A stretch of 64,000 bases of DNA from Fragilariopsis cylindrus CCMP1102 (lineage: Eukaryota > Bacillariophyta > Bacillariophyceae > Bacillariales > Bacillariaceae): assembly GCA_900095095.1 (NCBI GenBank), contig FMBT01000338.1:1-64000 (forward strand). The letters run 5' to 3'. Shown piece after piece: positions 45,154-57,948 of the stretch. The first letter of the stretch is position 1. The number at the start of each line of letters is the position of its first letter. The notes under the pieces are model-generated. The model ran no database searches and was not told where the DNA came from. It was given only the letters and a program-made list of their open reading frames with translations. The position numbers were made by a program, and so were the translations under genes.

Positions 45154-45804
45154 ATGGCTCCTACCGTATCATTCTTATGCGTGTGCAGCATCTTAGCAGT
45201 AATAGCAACGACGACCGTGGTAAATGGACTTACTATTAATCAATCCAGTGCGAAAACGAAACGTCCAGTTAGTTGGTTAATTGATGGAAATAATTTCCTA
45301 GGACAACGTGGCGTACATGGCTTGCCTCGGGATGGCGATAAACTAGCAGAAAAACTCATTCAAATTTCTGGTAAACAGGGTGGATCCAGTACACCGAATG
45401 ATGTTGTATTAGTCTTTGATGGACGCAAAGATGTGGACACGGAACGTACTGATATACGACTAAATGAAAATTTTATTAAAGTACAATTAAAACATGGTAC
45501 TATCGCAGATGATTTTTTATTAGATGAAATTGAAAAAATACGGTTAGAGGATCCGACCCGTCGTGTGAAACTAGTGACAGCTGATAAACGATTACGTGCA
45601 TCAGCATTAGATATTCGACCCACAGTGAAGCAGGTTGTGAATCCAAAAGTATTTTGGAAAAAGTATGTACCACGTATGTCAGGACAAAAAAAGAATAAAA
45701 CACCACATCAACCACGTGATAATATTATGAAACCGATGTATCCACCAAAGAGGGAGGAGAAGATTGAAACTGAAACTGAGACTGATGGGGGTGATGATAA
45801 TTAA
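45154..45804 (+). CDS. NYN (YacP/Rae1-like) ribonuclease, plastid or secretory targeted
   Basis: 216 residues from the ATG at 45154, chosen because it begins a signal peptide (MAPTVSFLCVCSILAVIATT, ending VVNG). The domain is the PIN-like NYN fold of the YacP type: WLIDGNNFLGQRG (first Asp), VVLVFDGRKD, TIADDFLLDEIEKI (Asp pair) and VKLVTADKRLR. These positions hold the metal-binding acidic residues of the family. Bacterial YacP/Rae1 cleaves mRNA in the ribosome A site. In this alga a plastid-located relative is plausible, but the cleavage motif (NG-L rather than A-F) is not the classic plastid one, so the location is open. The C terminus is Lys/Glu-rich. The gene ends tail-to-tail with ChlH, with about 980 bp between. 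Confidence 0.75.
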   Translation: MAPTVSFLCVCSILAVIATTTVVNGLTINQSSAKTKRPVSWLIDGNNFLGQRGVHGLPRDGDKLAEKLIQISGKQGGSSTPNDVVLVFDGRKDVDTERTDIRLNENFIKVQLKHGTIADDFLLDEIEKIRLEDPTRRVKLVTADKRLRASALDIRPTVKQVVNPKVFWKKYVPRMSGQKKNKTPHQPRDNIMKPMYPPKREEKIETETETDGGDDN

Positions 45805-46782
45805 TGAGGAACAACAATAAGAAGTTAATTGATCATTGTTGGGACGACGAATGAATAGAATCACACATACCCTCTCTTAGAATGATGATATGGTTTACAG
45901 CATATATACCTTAAGATGTCGTTGCTACCAAACGACGATGAGCGAGGATGGTTGCACGATTATTTTTATGTTGATGAACGACGCACAAAGGCAAGGAAAT
46001 CAAACACACAGGAAGAAGTACAATCAACTGTACGGTATTTACATTCAATTTGAGTAGCAGTGTAGATAATGATAATTAAATACGAGTATTGTGATAGAAT
46101 ATAGTATAACTTTCCTTTTTTTCTGCCTAGTATAGAATATGGATACTTGCACACACACACACACACGAAATTTTTAAAACCTACCTTCCTTCTTCACCCT
46201 CCATAGTTGTTGATGTAGTATGAATATTTACGCTAGTTTTATATTATACCTGCTACGCCGATCACGGCGTGATCGTGGTGATATCATGAAACTAGACAGA
46301 CACATGCGGCATATATAGTATTATCACCACGTGTACGATCATATGAATCAATCGTCCTGCAACACGTAATACTTTAGACTACTTTACCGTAGCTACATTG
46401 TAGCAGATTACCGGTATGCGAATATTTACACCAGTTTCACAACATACCTCTCCTCCAATATCTAGTGCGTGATCTTGCACACTAAATGTAATGCTTCATT
46501 AGACTAATAAGTAGCTGATTAGTAGTACAAGAAGATGATAGTAGTTAATTCTTTTCATTAAGTAATAATATGGATATTTTTTACATTCTACTTTTATTTA
46601 GTTTCGTTATTCTGTGAAAAGGTCTTTCTGGTTGGTGCAAATTTTTCGTGGTTACCAACTCTCTCCTCCAATTCAACAGAAGAATTGTTTAAAAGGCAGT
46701 AGAGATTGTTTGATTTCTTCTAGTTTAATTTGTTTTCTTTCTTCTTCTGATATTATAGCAAGTGCATGCGTGTACGACTGAT
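45805..46782. other. Intergenic between convergent genes
   Basis: No gene supported. (CA)n at about 46146-46167, a GATCACGGCGTGATC hairpin-like palindrome at about 46260-46275, and ordinary AT-rich sequence. The last 100 bp is the 3' flank of ChlH. Confidence 0.45.
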
Positions 46783-49700
46783 TTATACACCCTCAATACG
46801 ATCTTCAACTTCAGCGTAAAGTTCTTGAAGACGTTCGATGTTTTCTTCACTGGTATCCCAATATCCACGTCCATTTGCTTCCAAGAAGGTAGTGACCATA
46901 TCACGGAAGGCATTTGGATTGGTATCAAGAAGACGTTTTTGCATCTCCTCATCATTAATGAAGGTATCGTTGGCATCTTCGAAGACGAAGTTGTCAACCT
47001 CACCGGCGGTGGCGGACCAACCCAAAGTGTTACGAAGACGTTTTTGGACTTCACGTACACCTTCGTATCCGGTTGATAACATACCTTCGTAGAATTTAGG
47101 ATTCAGCAACTTGGTACGTGCATCAAGACGGACAGTTTCACTCAATGTACGGACTTGGGCATTGGCGGTGGTAGTATCAGCCATCAAGGACATAGGTTTC
47201 TTCTTGTCGTCACGTAGACCTGCAACGACCTTGGTAGGGTCACTATCGTAATAGTGGGAAACATCGGTAATGGAAATTTCAGATGAATCCAAATTTTGGA
47301 ATGTAACATCAACAGTCTTGAGGGCGGACTTGAATAAATCAGCTTGTTGTTCCATCATACCAGGCTTATCGGCATTGAAGGCGAATCCCTTACGGGTTAA
47401 GAATTGTTCTTGTAATTGAGCTTCATCTTCCCATCCACCATTCTCTATAGCAAGACCGACGTTGGCAGAATACGAACCAGCAGAGTTCGAGAAGACACGG
47501 CAAGATGCTTCACGGAGAGAGATTTTCAATTCTTCAGCTTGTGCCATAGCATGCTTACGGACGAAATTCATTTCAAGTGGTTCATCAGCTTCGGCAGCCA
47601 TTTTGATACCACGATCCATCAAGTTCATTTGATTGATGAATAAATCACGGAAGACACCGGAACATGAAACAACAACATCAATACGAGGACGTCCTAATTC
47701 TTCAAGAGGAATGAGTTCAACCTTGTTGACACGTCCCAAAGAATCAGCAACAGGTCGGATACCGGCCAATGAAAGAACTTGTGCTAAGGATTCACCGTAC
47801 GTCTTGATGTTATCAGTACCCCATAAAGTAAAGGCAATTGTTTCAGGGAATTTACCCAAATTCTCAATCTTGAGTTTTTCTAGTAACTTGTTTGTGACTT
47901 GTTCGGCAACTTCAACAGCAGCAGCAGTTGGGATAGAAGATGGATCCAAAGCATGCATGTTACGTCCGGTAGGAAGAACGTCAGGATTACGGATCGGATC
48001 ACCACCTGGTGCTGGCATTAAGAAGTTTCCGTTAAGGAGTGTCATAATTCCACTAAGTTCGTTGTTGGCAACAACTTGTTTCAAACAGAATTCTAAGTAC
48101 GTCATAACACCTTCTAATTTTGCTTCTTCAACATCAGGGAATCCTGCCTTGATAATTGCTTCGGTGTATGGTTTCTTCTGTCCCATCATCTTACCGAACA
48201 TACCACCCAAATCGTCAAAAGCTGATTTGACTTCCTTGACACGACCCGAGGAATCAGTGGATAGATTAACTAGGGCAGCAGTTGCGGCACGTGCAGCAGC
48301 AGTAATCTTTGTATTAAGTTCAACTTCTGTTAGTATACCTTGATTGTTACCACGGTAAATATCATTAATTTCACGACCGATACTAGCGGCGATGACACGA
48401 GGTAATCCTTCGATACCATCATCAGGACGATCCAATTGAGCGATGTTGACTAATGTAGCAACGGCTTCGTCAGCAGATGGTGGAATACCAACGGTATGTA
48501 GTCCACATGGTAATAATCGGGATTCAATTTGCATAATTTGAGCATAAATTTGACCGACGATATCATCACGACGTTCAACTGTATCATCTTTGGAATCGTA
48601 ACCATCTAATGGAGGAAGATCAACATCCTTATCTAAATTACATGTGTACGATGTTCCGACGATGGAGTTGACGATAGCAGGTCCACGTGCTTCATTGTTA
48701 CGTAATCCACGGTATGATTCAATCAATTCCTTGAGTTCCTTCAACCCCTTGTACAGACCAGCATTTTCAGCAGGTGGTGTTAGGTATGAAACGGTAGCAG
48801 AGTACGAACGTCTCTTGGCGATAGTCGCTTCGGAAGGATTGTTGGCGGCATATAAGTATGCAGATGGAAGGGAGTTGATCAAACGATCAGGATAACATTG
48901 ACCGGACATACCAACTTGTTTACCAGGCATAAATTCTAATGAACCATGTGTACCGAAATGTAGTACGGCATCAGCTTGGAAGATCTTTTCGAGGTATGTG
49001 TAGTATGCAGCGAATCCGTGATGAGGACTGGCGGACTTGGCAAATAGTAATCTCATAGGATCACCTTCATATCCGAAGGATGGTTGAACACCAATGAAGA
49101 CGTTACCAAATTTCTTTCCGTAGACGACTAAATTTTGACCATCACTATTGAGATTACCAGGTGCAGGGCCCCAATTCTCTTCAAGATCCTTTGCGTACGG
49201 AGTTAAATTGTAATATTCTTCTGTACTCATCTTGTATTCAATATTTAATTCAGGTGAATTAATCTTGGCTTCTGGATCATTCAAAATTGCTTCCATAATT
49301 TCTTCCTTCGTGTTAGGAGCATCACCGATGTCATACCCTTCACTCTTGAGTTGTCCAAGGACGGCCTGGATCGAATTGAATACATCAAGGTATGCAGCGG
49401 TACCGACATTACCCTTGTCAGGTGGGAAGGAAAAGATAGTAATCGCAATCTTCTTATCCTTCTTTTCTTTATTCCTGAGGTTGGCCCACTTTAAGGATCG
49501 GTCGGCCAATAGGTTAACACGATCCGCTAGAGGAACGGACCGTCCTGTGGCACCTTCACGACCAGCGAAAATGATTGGTTCAATAGCACCATCAATTTCT
49601 GGAAGTGAAACTTGTAATGCAACTTGGATTGGATGGAGACCCAATTCAGATGATTGCCATTCCTCAAAGGATTGGAATACAAGCGGGACGGCACAAAGAT

Positions 49701-51334
49701 ATGGGACATTCAAATCCTTTAGGACTTTAGCAGCCTTCTTGTGATCTTGTGATGCAGGTCCACCGATCAATGCGAATCCTGTTAAATTAACAACAGTATC
49801 CACAATTGTTTTACCATTCGCATCCTTGAAGTAATCTTCAACAGGACCAGAATAATCTAATCCACCAGAGTAAACAGGAACGACACGTGATCCACGTGAT
49901 TCAAGTTCAGCGATTAAAGACACGTAATGTGTATCGTCCTTTGTATTGATGTGAGACTTTTGAAGTAGAAGACCAATAGTTGGTGCAGTCTTCACATCAA
50001 TACCTGCATCAGGACAGAATTCGGTATCATACCATTTCATATATCCACTGTAGGTTTCGAAGACAACATCCGGCGCCACTGGATGCCAAATTGCCATGTC
50101 GGGTAACAAAAGTGGTTCCGGTGTTTCCATCTTTTCTTTCCCTTTCATGTTTTCGGTAATGTCGGCAACATAATCTTGACCGACCATTTGAAGTAATGAT
50201 TGTAAATTTTCTGGTGATCCACCTAACCAGTACTGGAACGACATCATAAATGTACGTGCATCGGCTGCCTTATCGGATGGTAAGAATTTCAATACCTTAG
50301 GTAGTGTACGTAATAATTTCAACATACCTTCCTCGAAGGAGGAACCATCTTCTTGCTTCTTCTTTTTCATGAAATCAGCAACCACTGATTTCGATTGACC
50401 TAAATTCTTCATGGTAAACGAACCAACTTTATTTAATCTCATCACCTCCGGCATCGATGGGAAGATTAAGCAGGCATCTAAATTCTTTTCACGTGCCGGT
50501 GCCACGACTTCCACCACTTTTTCGGCAAGTTCTTGTACAAAAATTAAGGAACCGATAAAGATATTGGCATCATTAACATCCAACTTAAATTGTTCGTACG
50601 CGTCATCATTACGTAGTTCTTCAAGTAGATAACCAACACATTCCACTGCCATATTCGGATTAGCAGCATTAATACGTTTGACGGCAGCTGTCATCGAGGA
50701 TTGATATTGTGATTCTAAGACAACATACACAACCTTCATGGTTGGACGTCCATCCACATTCTCTGGAACGACACGACGTGATTCAGAGTTCGATGCGGTA
50801 AACATACCACCTCCTCCACTAGAGACAGCATTAGTTGGTTTAGTGGGATCCGTCATCACCTTCAATGCAGTGGAGGTGGATGCCGACGACGACGACAAGG
50901 ATGCCGAGCGAGAGCCAAAAAGGCTTGGACTCTTTGCTGGTTGCCATCTGTATAGCAGGTTAGTCGAATTATAGTTAAAGAGATTGTATGGTAGATGGTA
51001 AAGGAGAGGAGAAGAAAGGAAAGAAGAGAAACGATTAGAAGTTAGATCATGATGTGTTGTTGTCGGTATGGCATTCCGATAAATTCATTAAAAAAATCAC
51101 AAAAATAAAAGTTCACGACAAACGTCGTAGAAATCTACGTGGAATCTCTGGTACTGAAAGTTCAACTTGAGATTTGCGCGTAAAATTGCACGTATGGGTG
51201 TGTTGTGAATTATTTCACGGAGCCATCCATTGCACCCATCGTCGATCATTTTCAATCAGTTTAACTTACGCTGATGTATCAATCGAGGCACCCAAGATAA
51301 ATAGAGCTACGGCTGCTGCTTTGAAATGCACCAT
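46783..51334 (-). CDS. chlH: Magnesium chelatase subunit H, plastid targeted
   Basis: Two exons on the minus strand, 51334-51270 and 50947-46783, separated by a 322-bp intron (GTAAGT...TACAG). Together they encode 1409 residues. The short first exon encodes a signal peptide ([17 protein letters not shown], then IDTSA). The splice joins it to [13 protein letters not shown], giving an A-W plastid cleavage motif and a Ser-rich transit peptide. The body is collinear with ChlH/BchH: an N-terminal DUF3479-like region ([14 protein letters not shown]), then the CobN/Mg-chelatase domain ([37 protein letters not shown], ending in [15 protein letters not shown]-type sequence). ChlH binds protoporphyrin IX and, with ChlI and ChlD plus ATP, inserts Mg2+, the first step committed to chlorophyll. 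The gene is intact. Coding sequence is richer in GC than its neighbours and lacks low-complexity runs, as expected of a strongly constrained, well expressed gene. Confidence 0.97.
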
Positions 51335-53605
51335 GGTGGATTATTAATGTATACTTCCTTGGTTTAATGTAAAGGGTGAGGAGTGTTATGAGATAAACAC
51401 TCGACTCGTTGTACTGTGAGATTTTGATGTCTGTTGGAAGATTACTGTAAAGCTCTTTTGTGGAGAGCGCTTGCTGTCTTTTTGTTTGGATTTCTTTTTC
51501 AAGGATTTTGATTCGCTGACTGCACATGTGCAACATGCGCGGAAAGAGAAGAAAGGAAATCCAAAATCCTGTATTTACGTTCAATATCGAAGGTCAGACG
51601 ATGCTGAGTCAGAGCAAATTGCCTTGAAGAGCAAATCTTTTCTTTAACGCGACCAAAATAGTCATGAAAGACATTCTTAACAACCAATCAAAAACTTTAA
51701 AATATATGACTACAGATGCATCCACATGACACTTAACATTGTCGAACAATGAAAGAAGAAGCATTCTATATTCACAATTTTCCAAGATTCAAATTCAATT
51801 TAATTCACGATCAACTTGAAGAAAATCTTCCTTACACGTGAAACGATTTCAATGGTTGGATAGGATCTTCATGCATTCCGGAAGATTTTATTTCTTCTCT
51901 CTTTCTCCAAAATCAAAAACTGCAAAAATCCCATCTGGATTTGTCTTTGTGTCTTTTCTTTGCCGAAGAAGAATGCTTTTCTGACTGGAGTCGACAAGAT
52001 CTTACCGCAACAATCACACAAACGACGAACGACAGCAAACACGACTACAAATAAATATAATACAAGATACGAAGCCTGAGGGCCTATTGTTAAACGATGA
52101 TGATGACCTGGTTTTTTGGATCATGATGAAGAAGACGTCAACAAACGTCACATACTAGTACGAGTACGAGTACCATCATGGCATGGAATGTCAGCAGTAT
52201 CCATACCTTAATTCGATTGATATTCAAGTCGCGCTCTCTCTGAGCTCTGATTACTGAGCTCTAATGAAATGATGATCATGATCAATCGTAATTGGGCATG
52301 GAAATTCGAACAAAAAAAATCGGTTCGACCTCTTCCGATTTCGGTGGATAACCTGAAGAAGTGATTAGAATGGGGAATATGAAAAGATAGATCGAGGTGT
52401 ATGTTGTCGAACGAGAATAATGATAATAATAAATCGGATGACTACGGTATTGCTTTTTATCTATATGAAGACCGATAATCTATCGACGACGCCTTTTGAG
52501 AGAGGAGGAGGAGGCTTCTGAAGTTCTGCTACAAATTGAACTAAGAATCAGACGACGGCGACGACGACTAAGTCGATGATTGGGGTAAGATACAGTACGA
52601 CCGGCGATCATGAGTGAGTGAGTGACGACCTCGATCGATACAGAGAAATGGAGGGAGACAATAATTACAACGTAACAATCAACCATTTTTCTATGTTCCT
52701 TCTTTTTCGAATGAAGATGATATTTTCGGGTGTTCAGTTTTTTTTATAAAGTTAGTTTTCGGATTTGAATGATAAGAATGAATACATGCATCAAATAATT
52801 GAATTAAGTCCGTCGAAGTCGAGCCGAGTCAAAAGTATTCCGTACGTTCCCTTAAATTAATTACCAATAAGTCTTCTATAAAAAATTAAAGAGCAGGAAC
52901 TTGTAATAAGAGAGTGAACAGAAGAAGAAAACGATGTTGTTTGGGTGCGTGCGTACGTACATACATACCTGCTAAATAATTGTTTTCTTTTTCTCTTTCT
53001 TCTGATTTTTATTAATATTACATACTCTAGTCTTTTTTCGAGTGAGTGAGTGGGAGGGGGTGAGCAAGATAAGCAGGCGACACGAACGAAGGATCGGCAA
53101 CACACATACCATACCATACCATGAGCTAGTATGGCAAATCTAGCTAAGCGACACCGACCATGAAATATCAACACCTCAACGCTCCACCAGCAGATACGTC
53201 CGAGTTCTGAGTCAAGTCAGAGGCTTACTTGCAATGGACTTCCTTCCGATTTGATCCATTCATTTCAAGGGGAAGTATGAAGAAAACTAATTAGTGGTTC
53301 AACTTCACAACCAAAGTCCGAATTACGTGATATTGTTTTGACGACCGATTGTCTGAGCAGCAGATAGGGAGATGAGCATACCCATACCACTTTGGTACAC
53401 AGATCTATTTTCATCATTAGGAATACCAGCATTAACAACAAAAAGAGGGGAAATAGCTATAGAAAATTAAATGTAAATACGAAATAATGATAGGAAAAAT
53501 GAAAAATGGTATGATTTTTTTTGTTAATTGATTTGATTGATTCGGTTCATTCATCTTATTTGATTATATTTATTTACACCTATTATCACTTCCAAACTCA
53601 TTTTG
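51335..53605. other. Intergenic upstream of chlH
   Basis: Over 2 kb without a supportable gene. Short frames here overlap on both strands and have no recognisable domain. It contains CGACGACGACG runs at 52480-52570, ACGTACATACATAC near 52955 and CATACCATACCATACC at 53105. The part next to 51334 presumably holds the chlH promoter. Confidence 0.45.
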
Positions 53606-53956
53606 TAGAGGATACCAACTCTTCTAGCTAGGGCAACCCCAAGGAAAAAGAAGGCACGCTTTGTAGCTAGTAGATATCACATTGACGAGGTGCGATTTTT
53701 GTATTTCCTTTGGACACCTCCTTATTACAATTTTGAGGATGATGGGTGGTGCAGTAGGCACCCCATTGTCTATCTATTTACTATTATTACAGAGGATATA
53801 AACAAAACTAATGAGGAGGGTTGCTGTACAGAATGGAGAGACATTACTGATCTTTCCAGCATTGTTGGTATCAGTCCCTGCCTGCTCGTAGCTGTGATGA
53901 ACATGATAACACATTCTGTCAGTAACATGCCTCATCTTTTACTTTTGATTGATTGA
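53606..53956 (+). other. Orphan coding-like fragment
   Basis: A frame open from about 53609 to TGA at 53954-53956 has protein-like composition (LLARATPRKKKARFVASRYH, WTPPYYNFEDDGW) and follows a TTTTGTAG that could be a splice acceptor. There is no ATG near its start and no partner exon found. I do not recognise it. It could be the end of a gene whose other exons were lost, or chance. Confidence 0.2.
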
Positions 53957-54559
53957 CTGTTAGACAACTGGGCCTTCAATCCTAAATTGTTTGCTAGTTG
54001 AACTCATCTCTAAGGTACATCATTAGCATCCATGCTCCAGGGCATTACTACAGCTTGACACAACAAATAATGTTTCAGACTGCACATAAAACTGCCACAC
54101 CTACCAATTTTAGCGCAGTCATGATGTGGCAGCACATGAGGTAGATTAAGCAGGAAAGTTGTAGTAAAATTCCAACAGTCATTTTACATAACTGAAATTT
54201 TATATTGTGTTACACACAAACATACATGATCTAACTGGGTCTTCAGTCCTAAGATTTACACGTTATTGGACACACTTTAACTTATTCAGGCTTTTTAGTT
54301 AATTAAAAAGTGCTAGACTTTTATGCAAAAAAAAGTACTTAGTTGGTAACACTTTAATTTCTATTCAAAGGACAGACTTGTACTTATTTAGTTTTTATTC
54401 GAAAAAGTAAGTCATGTCCTGTGGTACTTGCTACCTGTACCACTCCACTTTCTGGCATTCTAGCCCATCCTAGCATGTATAAAGTCCCAATCAGATAGTA
54501 TGATCTACCTGGACCGGACTTTGGGTATGTTTTCTTCACACTGGAAGGTGGTAAAGGGT
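53957..54559. other. Gene-free sequence left of block B
   Basis: No coding exon, and no match by eye to the terminal segment of block A, so the expected left end of block B is not visible here. Confidence 0.4.
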
Positions 54560-56480
54560 GTGATGTAGCCTAGGATACATGGGAAAATGGCCAATTTGGG
54601 GGGGGGGGGGGGTATGTGACCTAGTACACACTCAAATATATGAATTGTCCCAAAGTAAGCACATGGGGTTGACCATATACACCAAAGGGAATATAAAATG
54701 GGCGAGCTGTGGGCAGGACCATGCTGATGTGGGTGCTAAAGGGGGGAAACCAGTTTTGGGGCCTAAATGACCCTTTTTGTGGCTTAGTACACCCTGACAC
54801 CTTCCTAACCTCCCTAGAGCCCTGAGCAATAGTTGGCCCTTGTACCCATAGGTATAATGTTGAGCTATATATAATTTTTCAAGGTTATTAGGTCTGTATT
54901 GATGGTGCATCACAGCCTTGATTACACGCGCACTTGGCACTTAGAGAAATTGTGTGTTTTAATAGCGGTGGATTTTGACCTGTGACACCCCAAATATATG
55001 CATGGGAACTTAAAGCAATGGTATAATCCAAAATCTTAATGAATTAGGTTGATGCCTAGCTATTTTATTTGGGACTCAGCATACCTGGTATGGGTGCGAT
55101 AGCATCTCAGATATTTTTGCATTTTGGGCCATTTTATGTCTATTCTATTGTTCCCCATCCCACTACACCACCAATATGGCAAATGTTCCAAGCATTGTTG
55201 GTGTCTTTTGACCATATGCATATATGGAAGGTCTCTGGGTATGAAAACCATGGTCCAATTCCTTTTTTTGATGTTGTGGCAGCCTATTTCTGAATGGTAC
55301 TTTTGGGCATGGAAATATGATGTGTTGGCCAAAATGCAATGTTTGTGTTCTGGAGGCAAGAATAAGCTATATATGAGGGATCATGACCCTTGGTTCATCC
55401 CCTATGGGTATGAGATGGATGACTGGGTGGTATTTTGGTGCACCTTGCTGGTTCTGGAACCTAAGGAGAAGAAGTTATTCATCTTATTATTAACCTAACT
55501 TAAGAGAAGTTATTCATCTTATTATTCAAAGTTGTTTAATATTCCAATAACCAAACTCCATTGAACAATTTGTGAGATAAAAATGATGCCAATCAGAATT
55601 ACTTCAGTCAAGTGACGATGAACCACCAGGGATGGTAAGAGGGAAACACATTCAATCTGTCTAGTGTTTCATACCAACCTACACCTGGATCTCCTGTTCA
55701 CCTAGTTGTTTTTGTGCCTACCACAACAGCAAAATCAAGTTTACTCTTCAACCACAGGAACAAAAAAGTGGTAGGAGGCAAACACAAGGTTCTCGTACAC
55801 TATGTGGAGGCTACTGTACCCAACCAAAAGAGAGTTCTCCTTTGGAACTATTTTGAATAAGAGATTTCTTGGTGCATTTTGCTCAAAAATATGACTATTT
55901 GCGTGCATACCTCCCACTACACCGAAATTAAGTTTACTCTTCAACCGCAGGAACAAAAAAGTGGTAGGAGGGTAACACAAGGTTCTTGTACACTATGTGG
56001 AGGCTACTGCACCCAACCAAAAGAGAGTTCTCCTTTGAAACCATTTTGAATAAGAGTTTTCTTGGTGCATTTTGATCAAAAATCTAGTTATTTGTGTGCC
56101 TACCACAGCAGCAAAAGGAATTTTTTTCTGCAACCACATGAACAAAAATATTGTAGGAGGCAAACACAATGCTCTAGTATACCATGTAGATGTTAGAGCA
56201 CCCAACTTAGAAGGTGTTGTCCCCTGTAACTCTTTCAAATGAGATATTTTGTTGTGTGTACACATACATTTTTAATCCCTAAAATGTGTGCTATGTGTGA
56301 GCCTACATTGTGAGATACCAGTAGGCTTACAAGACTAAGGAATACAACATTTCTCCATCCAATAGGTCAATTGTAAACTTCATAGTTAAATTTTCCAAAA
56401 AAATGACCTTTTAGGTGTATATACTTGATGCTAAAGTTGTTATTATATACTACACTAGTAAATACTAGTAAAGTTTTGAG
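54560..56480 (+). mobile_element. Repeat block B: putative TIR element, right-end copy
   Basis: 54578-54855 resembles 24150-24415 of block A in the same orientation. 54860-55700 is unique to this copy and holds no recognisable protein. 55700-56270 is a tandem array of about 190-bp units. 56285-56477 is the inverted copy of block A's left terminal segment (shared, in complement, GAGATACCAGTAGGCTTA and GGTGTATATACTTGATGC). Similarity stops near 56477, just before a run of about ten G, marking the element end. It also contains G-run 54599-54612. No transposase frame is seen. Confidence 0.6.
55700..56270 (+). repeat. Tandem array of about 190-bp units in block B
   Basis: Units begin near 55710, 55905 and 56093. 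They share TTTACTCTTCAACC(A/G)CAGG, GTGGTAGGAGG, CACTATGTGGAGGCTACTG and CCAAAAGAGAGTTCTCCTTT in the first two, and GTAGGAGGCAAACACAA with block A. The third unit is the most like block A (GAAGGTGTTGTCCCCTG, TTTCAAATGAGATATTTTG). Confidence 0.8.
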
Positions 56481-56901
56481 GGGGGGGGGTTACGATTTTT
56501 TAACCGATAATTGTATTTTTTAATTTGGGGGCCCCCTCTATGCTAATTTTTGGGATTGTTAATTATAACCAGTTGCACTCATAGAAAAGGTGTACAGACC
56601 AAGTTGGAACGTGCCTATTATTGATACTAAAAATACACATAAATAATATCATACCCTTCTTTGCTACTACAAGTAAGTGTTTAGGATGTCTGAGACAAAT
56701 ACTTGTATTATTCTTGTACAGAATAAGATTAACAAAACAACAAATCAATAGATTGGTAATAGATTGCTTCTGTGTGAGAATGATGTTGGCAATAGGAGGA
56801 GCATATGTGATACAAAAATGAGACACAAATGATACTACTGTATTGTTAGTTTATCAGTTATACCAACGGTGATGTGTAGTATTAGGGAGCAAGAAAAATG
56901 A

Positions 56902-56937
<36 letters not shown>

Positions 56938-57940
56938 TAGATGAATAGAGAGGGAGGGAAGGAGAGAGAGAGGGAGTAGAATGGTCTCCATCATGGTAGT
57001 GTAATTTATGTGGGATTTCTTTGCTTTAACAGTACTATTTTTTTGCTGGGAGATATTGTAGCAGGGAAGGAGAGAGAGAGAACAGAGAAGAGTATTAATA
57101 TTATAAGTGGAGGACTGCACATATAAAATATCATCAGCCTACAGTAATAATTCTGTCTGGATCTCTTGAAATCATTTTATGTAACAGAAACCACCAATGA
57201 AGTATGCAATGGTTTTTAAAATCAGTATATTGTGTTTCATCAAGTGACGGAAGGAACACTACCAACAATACATGTATCAAACTCTGCAGTTAATTTAGAA
57301 GGTTTACTTACTATGCTGCAATGTACCTGGAAACAACAGTCCATTCAAATTATTTGCCCACACACAGGTTATCCACCACAACTTTCTTACAATCCTTACC
57401 AGCCACACCATAGTATTAAGACATCCACACTTGACTACAATGTAGATGGAGATCTGAGTTCTATTACTAACTGTGTTATATTTAGACTCCTCATTCTCTG
57501 GAGCTTTTCCACCTCTAGTTTGGCAAGTTTCCCACTTCATGGGAAACCACCTGCAGCGCTAACACATCACCAAAAACAATTTTGTATCAGCTAAAAACAG
57601 AACAGAAAAGACAGAAGATTCATGGAACCCTAATTTACTGTGGATCGACCCCACTATCCTAATGGTTGATTGGGGTTTGTATTGGTTCACTTGTTGAGGC
57701 AAATGTTAACCACCTCCCCAGCGACCAAACCTATTAGGTGCACTGCTTATAAACTAGTAGGGCAAAGATTAGTCGAGTGAGTCGAGTGAGCCATACGCTT
57801 CATTTCACTCCCACCCCCCTCAAAAACGTGCATTACGCACGCTAAATTCTAATTAAGTACAACATCTACAGTAACTAAATTTCCGTAAACGGATGGATGT
57901 CCGATGTTCTTCCCTTCTTCGTTGAAACGGCAGTGAAACA
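56481..57940. other. Gene-free sequence right of block B
   Basis: It contains a (GA)n tract at about 56903-56935 and further GAGAG/GGGA patches to 57085. A frame at 57232-57594 shows no known domain and I do not call it. Nothing else is supportable. Confidence 0.4.
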
Positions 57941-57948
57941 AAAACAAT

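Noticed and set aside
50896-50898. chlH start at 50898
   Set aside because: The codon is TTG. The frame stays open upstream to a splice acceptor, and a signal-peptide exon at 51334-51270 joins in phase.
47400-50974. Several frames of 60-236 codons on the plus strand
   Set aside because: They lie opposite the intact chlH gene and mirror its codon pattern.
23939-56480. One intact 32.5-kb transposon
   Set aside because: The interior consists of unrelated host genes, including chlH, with no transposase or structural genes; two truncated copies explain the ends better.
57232-57594. 120-codon frame
   Set aside because: No recognisable domain, no clear composition bias of coding DNA, and an overlapping antisense frame of similar size.
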